Assembly (NCBI GenBank): GCA_030152265.1
Contig: JASLHQ010000167.1
Location: 1-7,253 of the forward strand
Origin: Savagea sp.
GTDB lineage: Bacteria > Bacillota > Bacilli > Bacillales_A > Planococcaceae
DNA length: 7,253 nucleotides
Direction of reading: 5' to 3'
Shown here: one piece after another, positions 1 through 6,196 of the stretch
Layout: each line of letters begins with the position of its first letter
How positions within the stretch are numbered: position 1 is the first letter of the stretch
Position numbers and translations under genes: made by a program
Notes under the pieces: model-generated
Databases searched by the model: none
Told to the model about the DNA's origin: nothing
The model's input: only the letters and a program-made list of their open reading frames with translations

Positions 1-407
1 AACGTTTTACGATCTTTCACTTCAATATATTGAACGTCTTCAAATGGGACAGGAATCCATCCATCTGATGTTTTTAATGTGACGACTGATTTCCCCTCTG
101 TATACGAAGGATAAATTGCCATAACACAACCTTTAAAATGACCGTCCTCGAATGGAACCGCTTGTCCAAAGTATGGTACTCCAAACATATCTCGTTGGAT
201 AAAGTCCGATACTTTTTGATTTTCATTGACAGCTCTATACCCTAAAGTTCCAGGTCTTAAAGGCTGCCCCGGTTTAATTTTTAAATCGACACGCTTGCTC
301 GGTTGATAATACAAATATTTTTCGTGATCCGTTAGTCCAATGGACACTTCCTCCGAAAATAATTGACTCATGACGGAAAGTAAAGATTCAATGTTCAACT
401 TATCCAT
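1..407 (-). CDS. LytTR-type DNA-binding regulator, N-terminal part (cut by window edge)
   Basis: Probable transcription regulator; 135 residues are visible and the C-terminus lies beyond position 1. Residues about 1-105 form a compact sensor-like domain with runs such as KPGQPLRPGTLGYRAV (45-60) and MFGVPYFGQAVPF (74-86), followed by GCVMAIYPSYTEGKS (93-107). This pattern recalls PAS/Cache-like ligand domains, but I cannot name a ligand. Residues 108-135 (VVTLKTSDGWIPVPFEDVQYIEVKDRKT) match the start of a LytTR DNA-binding domain, whose hallmark is an I/V-x-Y-I/L-E strand after a ...VPxxDI segment. The remaining DNA-contacting strands are outside the window. The ATG start at 407 is preceded in frame by a TGA two codons upstream and by an AAGGGGAG site at 426-419, 11 bases away. 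The gene follows the UMF1 transporter on the same strand after 91 bases with no clear terminator, so readthrough is possible, but it also has its own candidate promoter. The LytTR assignment is fairly secure; the sensor domain is inference. Confidence 0.75.
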   Translation of the reverse strand, partial: MDKLNIESLLSVMSQLFSEEVSIGLTDHEKYLYYQPSKRVDLKIKPGQPLRPGTLGYRAVNENQKVSDFIQRDMFGVPYFGQAVPFEDGHFKGCVMAIYPSYTEGKSVVTLKTSDGWIPVPFEDVQYIEVKDRKT

Positions 408-456
408 CAGTCATTCCACTCCCCTTCAAATAAATGGTGATTTACTATTATCTCCT

Positions 457-485
457 ATTATATATCATTTTCCGTGGAAAAGAGA
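457..485 (-). promoter_or_regulatory. Candidate promoter of the LytTR-type regulator
   Basis: Read on the minus strand, a perfect TATAAT (462-457) lies about 50 bases before the ATG at 407. Seventeen bases upstream of it is TCTCTT (485-480), a poor match to TTGACA. The strong -10 and weak -35 would suit an activated promoter. The spacer contains an inverted repeat, listed separately. The transcript would start near 450. Confidence 0.4.
468..481. repeat. Inverted repeat TTTTCC-GT-GGAAAA, possible operator
   Basis: Two perfect six-base arms separated by two bases sit inside the -35/-10 spacer of the candidate promoter for the LytTR-type gene. A regulator bound here would block or reposition RNA polymerase. 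It could be a self-regulation site or a small chance palindrome in A/T-rich DNA. It has no T-tract long enough to be a convincing terminator for the upstream transporter gene. Confidence 0.3.
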
Positions 486-498
486 ATTTTTATATACT

Positions 499-1746
499 TC
501 ATGCATTTGACACATTCGGAACGAACCTTAAAAGGATACCTCCTACAATGAACAAAATGACTAAACTGAAAACTCCGTAAGCAGTAGAACCTGTAAGTTG
601 AGCTGTCATTGCGACGAGAAGTGGTCCCATAATCGAAGCGAACTTACCGAAAATATTATAAAAACCGAAAAATTCACTCGCTTTTTCTTTCGGGATAAGC
701 TGGGCAAAGTATGAACGACTAAGCGATTGAATGCCCCCTTGGCTCGTCGCGACGAGCATCGCTAAAATCCAAAAATCGAGTGCTGTCTTTAAGAAGAAAG
801 CATAAATACAGACGATGATATATACGCTAATTCCGACATAAAGCATCCGTTTCGGTCCGTATTTCTTTGCTAGTCGTCCATACAAAATAGCGAACGGTGC
901 AGCAACGAGTTGTGTGACGAATAAAACGATAAGTAATGTCGTCGCTGAAATATTTAAGTCTGTGCCGTAGGCCGTCGACATTGCGATAATTGTTCCTACT
1001 CCATCGATATAAAAGAAATAAGCGATCAAAAAAATAAAAACGTGGCGATATTGTGGAATTTGTTTCAATGTAGACAACGTCGTTTGAAAACTTGCCTTCA
1101 CTACTTTCGGTGGCTTCGGCAATCCTGATTGCTGTGTCACATGTCGCAACATCGGAATTGTAAAAGTCGCCCACCAAAGTGCAGTAATGATAAAAGCTAA
1201 CCTACTCGCCGTACTTGTTGAAAGAGAAATCCACTCCATTTGAGCAGAGATAATAATGATAATACTCACTAAAAAAGGGATCGTACTTCCGATATAACCT
1301 AATCCAAACCCTTTTGCCGAAATATAATCCATCCGCTCATACGTTGTTACATCTACTAAAAACGAATCATAAAAAATATTCGCTCCATGAAAACCGACAG
1401 CTGTGAAGATATATAAAATAAGCAACAACAACCAATTGTCAGATGGAACGAGCGCTAAACTAAATGTCGATGCAGAGCCTATCGTAAAGAAGGTGAAAAA
1501 TAATTTCTTTTTCATCCCTTCATAATTCGCCACCGCTCCTAAAATAGGACCTAATATCGCTAAAATCAATGTTGCGATTGATACTGTATAAGCCAAATAC
1601 GCAGTAGAATTGACAGCTTCTACCCCTTGCTCAGTCGCAACGCTTTTGAAGTAAATAGGAAAAATAGCTGTCGTAATCACAACTGAATATGCAGAGTTCG
1701 CCCAATCATACATCATCCAACTTTTCTCTGTTTTTTCTCGATTCAT
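499..1746 (-). CDS. UMF1/Atg22-like major facilitator transporter (YxiO type)
   Basis: Integral membrane transporter of 415 residues, a normal length for the family, with about twelve hydrophobic segments. Family signatures are clear: WMMYDWANSAYSVVITTAIF (10-29) before and within the first helix, PILGAVANYEGMKKK (67-81) at the cytoplasmic loop after helix 2, FYDSFLVDVT (125-134), AKGFGLGYIGS (144-154), FFYIDGVGTI (244-253), and SQGGIQSLSRSYFAQLIPK (335-353) followed by a FFGFYNIFGKFASIMGP stretch. These match the UMF1 group, which includes Bacillus subtilis YxiO and relates to fungal Atg22; substrates of bacterial members are mostly unknown, so none is given. A GTG at 1755 is in frame, but it lies inside the ribosome binding site AGAGGTG (1759-1753). 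The ATG at 1746, six bases after that site, is the better start. The gene is divergent from the PAS-GGDEF-EAL gene, and no clear terminator follows it. Confidence 0.88.
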   Translation of the reverse strand: MNREKTEKSWMMYDWANSAYSVVITTAIFPIYFKSVATEQGVEAVNSTAYLAYTVSIATLILAILGPILGAVANYEGMKKKLFFTFFTIGSASTFSLALVPSDNWLLLLILYIFTAVGFHGANIFYDSFLVDVTTYERMDYISAKGFGLGYIGSTIPFLVSIIIIISAQMEWISLSTSTASRLAFIITALWWATFTIPMLRHVTQQSGLPKPPKVVKASFQTTLSTLKQIPQYRHVFIFLIAYFFYIDGVGTIIAMSTAYGTDLNISATTLLIVLFVTQLVAAPFAILYGRLAKKYGPKRMLYVGISVYIIVCIYAFFLKTALDFWILAMLVATSQGGIQSLSRSYFAQLIPKEKASEFFGFYNIFGKFASIMGPLLVAMTAQLTGSTAYGVFSLVILFIVGGILLRFVPNVSNA

Positions 1747-1772
1747 TTCATTCACCTCTCAATTATATCTTT

Positions 1773-1790
1773 TTAGTTCTTTGGAACTAA
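1773..1790. repeat. Inverted repeat TTAGTTC-N4-GAACTAA, candidate operator
   Basis: Two perfect seven-base arms (1773-1779 and 1784-1790) are separated by TTTG. The repeat lies 26 bases upstream of the transporter ATG at 1746, in its leader or just past its start of transcription. The size and symmetry fit a site for a dimeric helix-turn-helix repressor. As RNA it could also form a small hairpin before the ribosome binding site. I do not recognise the matching regulator. Confidence 0.4.
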
Positions 1791-1807
1791 TAAGATGAAG
1801 TGTTATT

Positions 1808-1835
1808 AGTATTAAAGTTGTTAAAAATATGTAAA
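1808..1835 (-). promoter_or_regulatory. Candidate promoter of the UMF1 transporter
   Basis: On the minus strand, TTTACA (1835-1830) is followed after 16 bases by AATACT (1813-1808), an imperfect sigma-A pair. The transcript would start near 1801, giving a leader of about 55 bases that contains the inverted repeat at 1773-1790. This pair overlaps the opposite-strand promoter of the PAS-GGDEF-EAL gene. A TATAAT at 1767-1762 is closer to the gene but would start transcription within the ribosome binding site, so I prefer the upstream pair. Confidence 0.3.
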
Positions 1836-1846
1836 AGTGCTATATT
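1818..1846 (+). promoter_or_regulatory. Sigma-A promoter of the PAS-GGDEF-EAL gene
   Basis: TTGTTA (1818-1823) and TATATT (1841-1846) are spaced by exactly 17 bases, a good vegetative sigma-A arrangement. Transcription would begin near 1853, giving a leader of about 46 bases before the TTG start at 1899. The placement argues against an in-frame GTG at 1800, which would lie upstream of the promoter. Confidence 0.6.
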
Positions 1847-1859
1847 ATATTTAAATATA
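1846..1859. repeat. 14-base perfect palindrome at the presumed transcription start
   Basis: TATATTTAAATATA is a perfect palindrome. Flanking CTATATT (1840-1846) and AATATAG (1854-1860) form a second, overlapping inverted repeat. It sits between the -10 box and the expected start of the PAS-GGDEF-EAL transcript, where a bound protein would hinder promoter opening. In A/T-only sequence such palindromes arise easily by chance, so the operator role is weakly supported. Confidence 0.25.
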
Positions 1860-1898
1860 GTATATAGGAAACTACCTAGTTTAAAGGATGTGAATCCG

Positions 1899-4301
1899 TT
1901 GTTACCAAAATTAAAGCAGTCAGAGCAATTACTCAAATTAGTCAATGAACATTTTTATATAATCATCGTCCGTAGCGACGGGACTATTTTAGATGTGAAT
2001 GAAGCCTTTTTGCAAATGACTGGATACGAACGTGAACAGTTGCTCAATCAACATTGCAAGCAACTACAGTTTGAAAACTTTACAAAATGGACACAATTGT
2101 TAAATGAACAAGAAAACACTCTCATTCGAGGAAAAAAAGCTAACGGTGAGAAATTTTCAATGTACGTATCTAGAATCGTCATTCGTAACGAATCAGAAGG
2201 TAACTTTAAAGCTTTATGGATCGGTTCAGACGTTACAAAAGAACAGTTGCTATTTGAACAAAACAAAAAAGAAAACCATTATTTGAAACAAGTAGAAGAA
2301 GCACTCCATCTCGCGTCTATCATCTCTGTCGTCGACCCTGACGGAAAAATTACTTATGTCAACGAACGTTTTTGTGAAATCTCTGGCTATTCGGAGGATG
2401 CTTTACTTGGTCAAACGCAACACTTTTTAGACTCTAGTATACACCCCCCTAGCTTTTTCGATGCGATGTGGGAAATATTAAAGGATGGACAACAATGGAC
2501 GGGTGAAATTTGTAATAAGGATGCAAACGGGAAATTATTTTGGGTACATACCATTGTCGTTCCCTTTTTAAATCCTGACGGCACACCTTCTGAATTTATT
2601 TTCATCCAAACTGACATTACAAATCGCAGGCAAGCTTTACGTAATGATTTTCAACGCACTGTGCGACATTTGCAAAATATCATCTTTAAATATGAAGTGA
2701 AAAATCGAACGAATTTAAAATTTACGATGTTAGAAGGACAACTTTCAAAAGAACTCAATATTTCTTTATCAGACTTAAATCACTTGCACTTTATGAAGGT
2801 GTATGAAGAAAAAGAACGCTTTGCTATTTTACGTAATTTATTACGCGCTTCATTTGGTCATCAAGTACAATTCGAGCTTACTTATTTAAACTATACAATT
2901 TTAATTTACTTATCGCCAATTATAGTAGACGGCATCGTCACAGAAGTGGTCGGTACAGGAATCGATATTACGGAACGCAAACAAGCGGAGGAAACAATTG
3001 CTTATATGGCTTATTACGACAGCTTAACGTCCTTACCGAATCGGCAGTTATTAGAAAAGCTTGTAAATGAACGAATCGACCAATACCGACCATCTTTAAA
3101 CAATGGATTTTCCTTAATGTTTCTCGACTTAGATCGTTTTAAAAGCGTCAATGATTCGATGGGCCATTTAATTGGTGATCAACTGTTAATTGCAGTCGGA
3201 GAACGTTTGAAAAAGTGCGTCCGCCAACATGATATTGTCGCTCGACTAAGCGGTGATGAATACGTCCTCGTCATTTCCGAGACAGATGAAGACAATATTC
3301 GTACGATTGGTGATCGAATTGTCCACGAAATATCGAGCAATTTCACCATCGATAATTATGATATTTTTGTCACGCCAAGTATCGGGATTAGCATTTTCCC
3401 TAAAGATGGTGACGAATATGAAACATTGCTACGCAACGCGGATTCAGCGATGTATTTAGCTAAAAAAACAGGAAAAAACAATTATCAATTTTTTACAGAG
3501 CAATTACGCGATGAAATGATTGAAAAAACATTACTCGAAATGGATTTAAGACGCTCATTAAAAATCGAACAGTTTACGTTACTCTTCCAACCACTTTTCT
3601 CTACTGAAACTAAAGAAATGGTTGCGGTGGAAGCTGTGCCCATTTGGAATCATCCGAAACGAGGCTCTATATTACCGAATTTCTTTATTCCAATTGCAGA
3701 AGATGCTGGATTAATTTTACCATTCAGCATGTGGTTTTTACGTAAAGCTGCAATTCAATTAAAACAGTGGCAAGAGATCGGTCATAAAAATATTGAAATG
3801 CATTTAAAAATTTCAACAAGACTTTTCGAGCAACCTTTCTTCGCAAAAAATGCAATCGATTTAATGAATGATATTCAACTTGACGCAAGCACTTTAAACT
3901 TAGAAATTTATGGGGAAATTTCTGTTAATTCAGAGGAACTTAAAAAAACAATTCAACAGTTACGCGATGCTCAATTTAACATAACGATTGGTGGTTTTGG
4001 TTCGAGTCACGTATCGTTCGGAGCTGTGAGTGCTTTACCGATTTCATATTTAAAATTAGATTCCAGCTTCATCCAGACATTGACACCTACTCATCAGCTA
4101 GCTATTCAAACAATTAATCAACTGACACAAAACCTCAATATCCCAATGATTATTGACTGCGTTCAAACTGAGGAGCAAGCACAATTTGTGACGACTTTAA
4201 AAAACAGCATCGTTCAGGGAAATTATTGTTCACGGCTATTATTACAAGAACAATTCGAAACACACTTTTTGTTCCCTCAACTTATTGATCCTTCTCACTA
4301 A
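1899..4301 (+). CDS. PAS-PAS-PAS-GGDEF-EAL cyclic di-GMP protein with degenerate EAL domain
   Basis: Cytoplasmic signalling protein of 800 residues with no membrane segment. PAS 1 spans about 8-115 (GTILDVNEAFLQMTGYE at 28-44). PAS 2, about 130-245, has VNERFCEISGYS, HPPSFFDAMW and WTGEICNK and ends in DITNRR; it resembles the flavin PAS of Aer and NifL. A divergent PAS 3, about 250-360, ends in GTGIDITERK. GGDEF spans about 365-532, with metal-site D410 and D412 in FLDLDRFK, N418-D419, an SGDEY signature (451-455) and an RxxD inhibitory site (R442, D445) five residues before it. It probably makes cyclic di-GMP. EAL spans about 540-785 but is degenerate: EAV at 578-580, I582 for the motif Arg, K637 for a metal-binding Asn, GG at 698-699 for the DD pair, and IDCVQ for AEGVE. 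Phosphodiesterase activity is therefore unlikely. K719 and D721 of LKLD remain. I chose the TTG at 1899 because AAAGGA (1883-1888) lies ten bases upstream; GTG at 1890 is too close to it. The gene has its own promoter and terminator. Confidence 0.9.
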   Translation: MLPKLKQSEQLLKLVNEHFYIIIVRSDGTILDVNEAFLQMTGYEREQLLNQHCKQLQFENFTKWTQLLNEQENTLIRGKKANGEKFSMYVSRIVIRNESEGNFKALWIGSDVTKEQLLFEQNKKENHYLKQVEEALHLASIISVVDPDGKITYVNERFCEISGYSEDALLGQTQHFLDSSIHPPSFFDAMWEILKDGQQWTGEICNKDANGKLFWVHTIVVPFLNPDGTPSEFIFIQTDITNRRQALRNDFQRTVRHLQNIIFKYEVKNRTNLKFTMLEGQLSKELNISLSDLNHLHFMKVYEEKERFAILRNLLRASFGHQVQFELTYLNYTILIYLSPIIVDGIVTEVVGTGIDITERKQAEETIAYMAYYDSLTSLPNRQLLEKLVNERIDQYRPSLNNGFSLMFLDLDRFKSVNDSMGHLIGDQLLIAVGERLKKCVRQHDIVARLSGDEYVLVISETDEDNIRTIGDRIVHEISSNFTIDNYDIFVTPSIGISIFPKDGDEYETLLRNADSAMYLAKKTGKNNYQFFTEQLRDEMIEKTLLEMDLRRSLKIEQFTLLFQPLFSTETKEMVAVEAVPIWNHPKRGSILPNFFIPIAEDAGLILPFSMWFLRKAAIQLKQWQEIGHKNIEMHLKISTRLFEQPFFAKNAIDLMNDIQLDASTLNLEIYGEISVNSEELKKTIQQLRDAQFNITIGGFGSSHVSFGAVSALPISYLKLDSSFIQTLTPTHQLAIQTINQLTQNLNIPMIIDCVQTEEQAQFVTTLKNSIVQGNYCSRLLLQEQFETHFLFPQLIDPSH

Positions 4302-4307
4302 CCTATT

Positions 4308-4345
4308 CCCCTGCCAAACGATTAAATGTTTGGTAGGGGGTTTTT
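4308..4345 (+). terminator. Rho-independent terminator after the PAS-GGDEF-EAL gene
   Basis: CCCCTGCCAAAC (4308-4319) pairs with GTTTGGTAGGGG (4328-4339) in a 12-base stem with one G-U pair and an eight-base loop. After one more G comes a run of five T residues (4341-4345). The hairpin begins seven bases after the stop codon. It should separate this gene from the chemoreceptor gene downstream. Confidence 0.88.
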
Positions 4346-4404
4346 AATCTCTATTGAAAATCATGTGCTGATTATTACCAATACACTCAAAAGTCCTTTC
4401 TTCT

Positions 4405-4457
4405 TTAATTCATATTTGTCATAATATAATGAATAAGACGTTCGAGATTAATTCATA
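4405..4457 (+). repeat. Direct repeat TTAATTCATA flanking the chemoreceptor promoter
   Basis: The ten bases TTAATTCATA occur at 4405-4414 and again at 4448-4457, 43 bases apart, close to four turns of the helix. They lie either side of the candidate -10 box of the chemoreceptor gene, with the second copy just before its ribosome binding site. They might be paired regulator sites, but the sequence is A/T-rich and may repeat by chance. Confidence 0.2.
4425..4430 (+). promoter_or_regulatory. Candidate -10 box for the chemoreceptor gene
   Basis: A perfect TATAAT lies 43 bases before the ATG at 4474. The -35 position (TTCTTT at 4401-4406, 18 bases away, or TCTTTA one base on) matches TTGACA poorly. 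I found no TAAA-N15-GCCGATAT motif of the kind used by the Bacillus motility factor SigD in 4346-4473. Transcription would start near 4437. The rest of the 4346-4473 gap shows only the direct repeat and the ribosome binding site. Confidence 0.4.
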
Positions 4458-4473
4458 CAAGGAGCTACACGAC

Positions 4474-6150
4474 ATGAATATTAAACATAAATTACAAATT
4501 AGTTTTGGTGCTATTTTAATATTTTTACTCGTTATGTCAGCAATGGGAATCATGCATTTAAAACATAATGAAAAGATGATGCTACAAATTCAACATGACG
4601 AACAGATGGTGAGTGAGTATGATAACCTCGCATTCCATACAGTCCGTGCCAACGCAGCGATTCGAGGGTATATGTTGTACAATCGTGACAATATGAAAGC
4701 GAATCATTATGAAATTCGTGAAGAATTACATAACGCCCTAAATCAATTAATTGAACTCGGTGCAACAGGTGAACAGTTCGAACAATTTAAACAAGATTTA
4801 CATACGTGGGAAACAGCAATTGATGAAGAAGTGATGACTTTAATGGAAAGTGGGAATGTAGCAGAAGCTCGTGAAGCGGCTCTCCCTATCTTAGGACAGC
4901 AAGCGATGGAACTCGTCACGTTTGGAAAACAAATGTCTAATGAACAGACAGAAGAAATCCATACACTTATCGCAAAAGAAAACGACACAGTTACGAGTCG
5001 CATGACACAAATGACAATCATCGTCATTATCGCAGTCGTCGTTAGCTTTATCATTTCGACGATCTTCGGACAATTCATTACACGTAACATTCGTGAAATG
5101 GCTTCGAAAATGGAACAATTTGCTTCAGGAGATATGACTGCAAAAGTTCAAGTGACAACGAAAGATGAGTTCGGTCAACTCGCAGACTCTTTCAATACGA
5201 TGACAGCACGGCTTTCTCACGTGTTCAAACAAGTGAGTGACTCATCTTCACAAGTCGCACACACATCGAGTCAACTAACCGCTTCAAGCAATGAAGTGAG
5301 CAGTGCTACTGCAGTCGTCACAGATGCGATTCAAGATATTTCGAACGGGATTGAATCCCAACATCAATTGACAGACTCTGCAAATCAACATTCTATCGAT
5401 ATTTTACAAGAAATGGACTCAATGAAACAACGAATCGAAACGGTTCATAACTATACATCCGAAACGAATGCCCTTGCGGAAAAAGGAACGAATGTTGTTC
5501 ACAACATAAAAAATCAAATGGATGTCATTTCAACAAATTCTTCTTCTTTAACAGAACATATGACGAAACTCGGAACGAATACAGATACAATTGTAGCTGC
5601 TGTCCAAACGATTAAAGATATCGCTGATCAAACAAATTTACTCGCATTGAACGCTTCAATCGAAGCAGCACGTGCTGGTGAACATGGGAAAGGCTTTGCG
5701 GTCGTCGCTTCCGAAGTACGCTCATTAGCCGACGAATCAAATCAAGCAGCAGAACAAATTGAAGCAATCGTTCAAGCGATGATTCAACATACGGACGATG
5801 TTTTACAAGACATTCAAACGAGCGAACAAAATGTCGACGCTGGACAACGTTTAGTTGACGATGCAACGATCGCTTTTGACAATATTGAACGTGCCATTAC
5901 GACAGTCCAAACCGAAACGACAACGGTTCATCAAGCGATTCAAAATGTCTTCACTGGCATCGAACAACTCGTCAATGAAATTGATCACATTAGTCAAGTT
6001 TCTTACGACTCGACTGAAAATGTTCAAAACGTCGCGGCATCTTCTGAACAACAAAGTGCAGCGATGCAAGAAGTTGCACACGCTTCAGAACAACTCGCTC
6101 GTATGGCGAACGATTTAAGAAATACGATCAGCCAATTTAAATACGAATAA
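4474..6150 (+). CDS. Methyl-accepting chemotaxis protein (transmembrane chemoreceptor)
   Basis: Chemoreceptor of 558 residues that should sense an external signal and control CheA through CheW. Membrane helix 1 is about 8-27. An extracellular helical domain of the four-helix-bundle type spans 28-178, with RANAAIRGYMLYNRD (58-72) typical of that fold. Membrane helix 2 is about 179-199. A HAMP domain (about 200-252) includes the DEFGQLADSFNTM segment. The cytoplasmic coiled coil follows, with the highly conserved hairpin tip at about 380-421 (DIADQTNLLALNASIEAAR, then GFAVVASEVRSLADES), where kinase and coupling protein bind. SSEQQSAA (523-530) fits a methylation site. No C-terminal NWETF-like tether is present, which is usual outside enteric bacteria. 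An ATG at 4429 is in frame but overlaps the candidate promoter. The ATG at 4474 has AAGGAG (4459-4464) nine bases upstream and places the first membrane helix right after a short basic N-terminus. The ligand cannot be inferred. A terminator precedes the gene, so it is probably transcribed alone. Confidence 0.95.
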   Translation: MNIKHKLQISFGAILIFLLVMSAMGIMHLKHNEKMMLQIQHDEQMVSEYDNLAFHTVRANAAIRGYMLYNRDNMKANHYEIREELHNALNQLIELGATGEQFEQFKQDLHTWETAIDEEVMTLMESGNVAEAREAALPILGQQAMELVTFGKQMSNEQTEEIHTLIAKENDTVTSRMTQMTIIVIIAVVVSFIISTIFGQFITRNIREMASKMEQFASGDMTAKVQVTTKDEFGQLADSFNTMTARLSHVFKQVSDSSSQVAHTSSQLTASSNEVSSATAVVTDAIQDISNGIESQHQLTDSANQHSIDILQEMDSMKQRIETVHNYTSETNALAEKGTNVVHNIKNQMDVISTNSSSLTEHMTKLGTNTDTIVAAVQTIKDIADQTNLLALNASIEAARAGEHGKGFAVVASEVRSLADESNQAAEQIEAIVQAMIQHTDDVLQDIQTSEQNVDAGQRLVDDATIAFDNIERAITTVQTETTTVHQAIQNVFTGIEQLVNEIDHISQVSYDSTENVQNVAASSEQQSAAMQEVAHASEQLARMANDLRNTISQFKYE

Positions 6151-6153
6151 ATG

Positions 6154-6196
6154 AAAAATCACGCATGAAACGCTATACATTTCATGCGTGATTTTT
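6154..6196. terminator. Bidirectional terminator between convergent genes
   Basis: Perfect 17-base arms AAAAATCACGCATGAAA (6154-6170) and TTTCATGCGTGATTTTT (6180-6196) flank a nine-base loop. Each strand ends the hairpin in a T-run, so it can stop transcription of the chemoreceptor gene from the left and of the transporter gene from the right. It starts four bases after the chemoreceptor stop codon and overlaps the first two bases, in plus coordinates, of the transporter stop at 6195-6197. Confidence 0.92.

Noticed and set aside
408..498. Terminator after the UMF1 transporter gene
   Set aside because: The only hairpin, at 468-481, has six-base arms and no convincing T-tract on the minus strand.
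1747..1755. GTG start at 1755 for the UMF1 transporter
   Set aside because: The GTG is part of the ribosome binding site AGAGGTG that serves the ATG at 1746.
1800..1898. Longer N-terminus of the PAS-GGDEF-EAL protein from GTG at 1800
   Set aside because: The GTG lies upstream of a good sigma-A promoter at 1818-1846 and has no ribosome binding site; the added residues resemble translated A/T-rich intergenic DNA.
3461..3480. A-rich runs in the GGDEF region as possible slippage sites
   Set aside because: Such AAA-codon runs are common in A/T-rich genes; the frame continues intact through GGDEF and EAL, and no alternative product is evident.
4429..4473. Longer N-terminus of the chemoreceptor from ATG at 4429
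   Set aside because: It overlaps the TATAAT box, and the AAGGAG site points to the ATG at 4474.
4346..4473. SigD-type motility promoter for the chemoreceptor
   Set aside because: No sequence close to TAAA-N15-GCCGATAT was found in the gap.
4550..6118. Several open frames of 70-115 codons opposite to or out of frame with the chemoreceptor gene
   Set aside because: They lie wholly within a well-conserved coding frame, resemble no protein I know, and have no ribosome binding site I could see.
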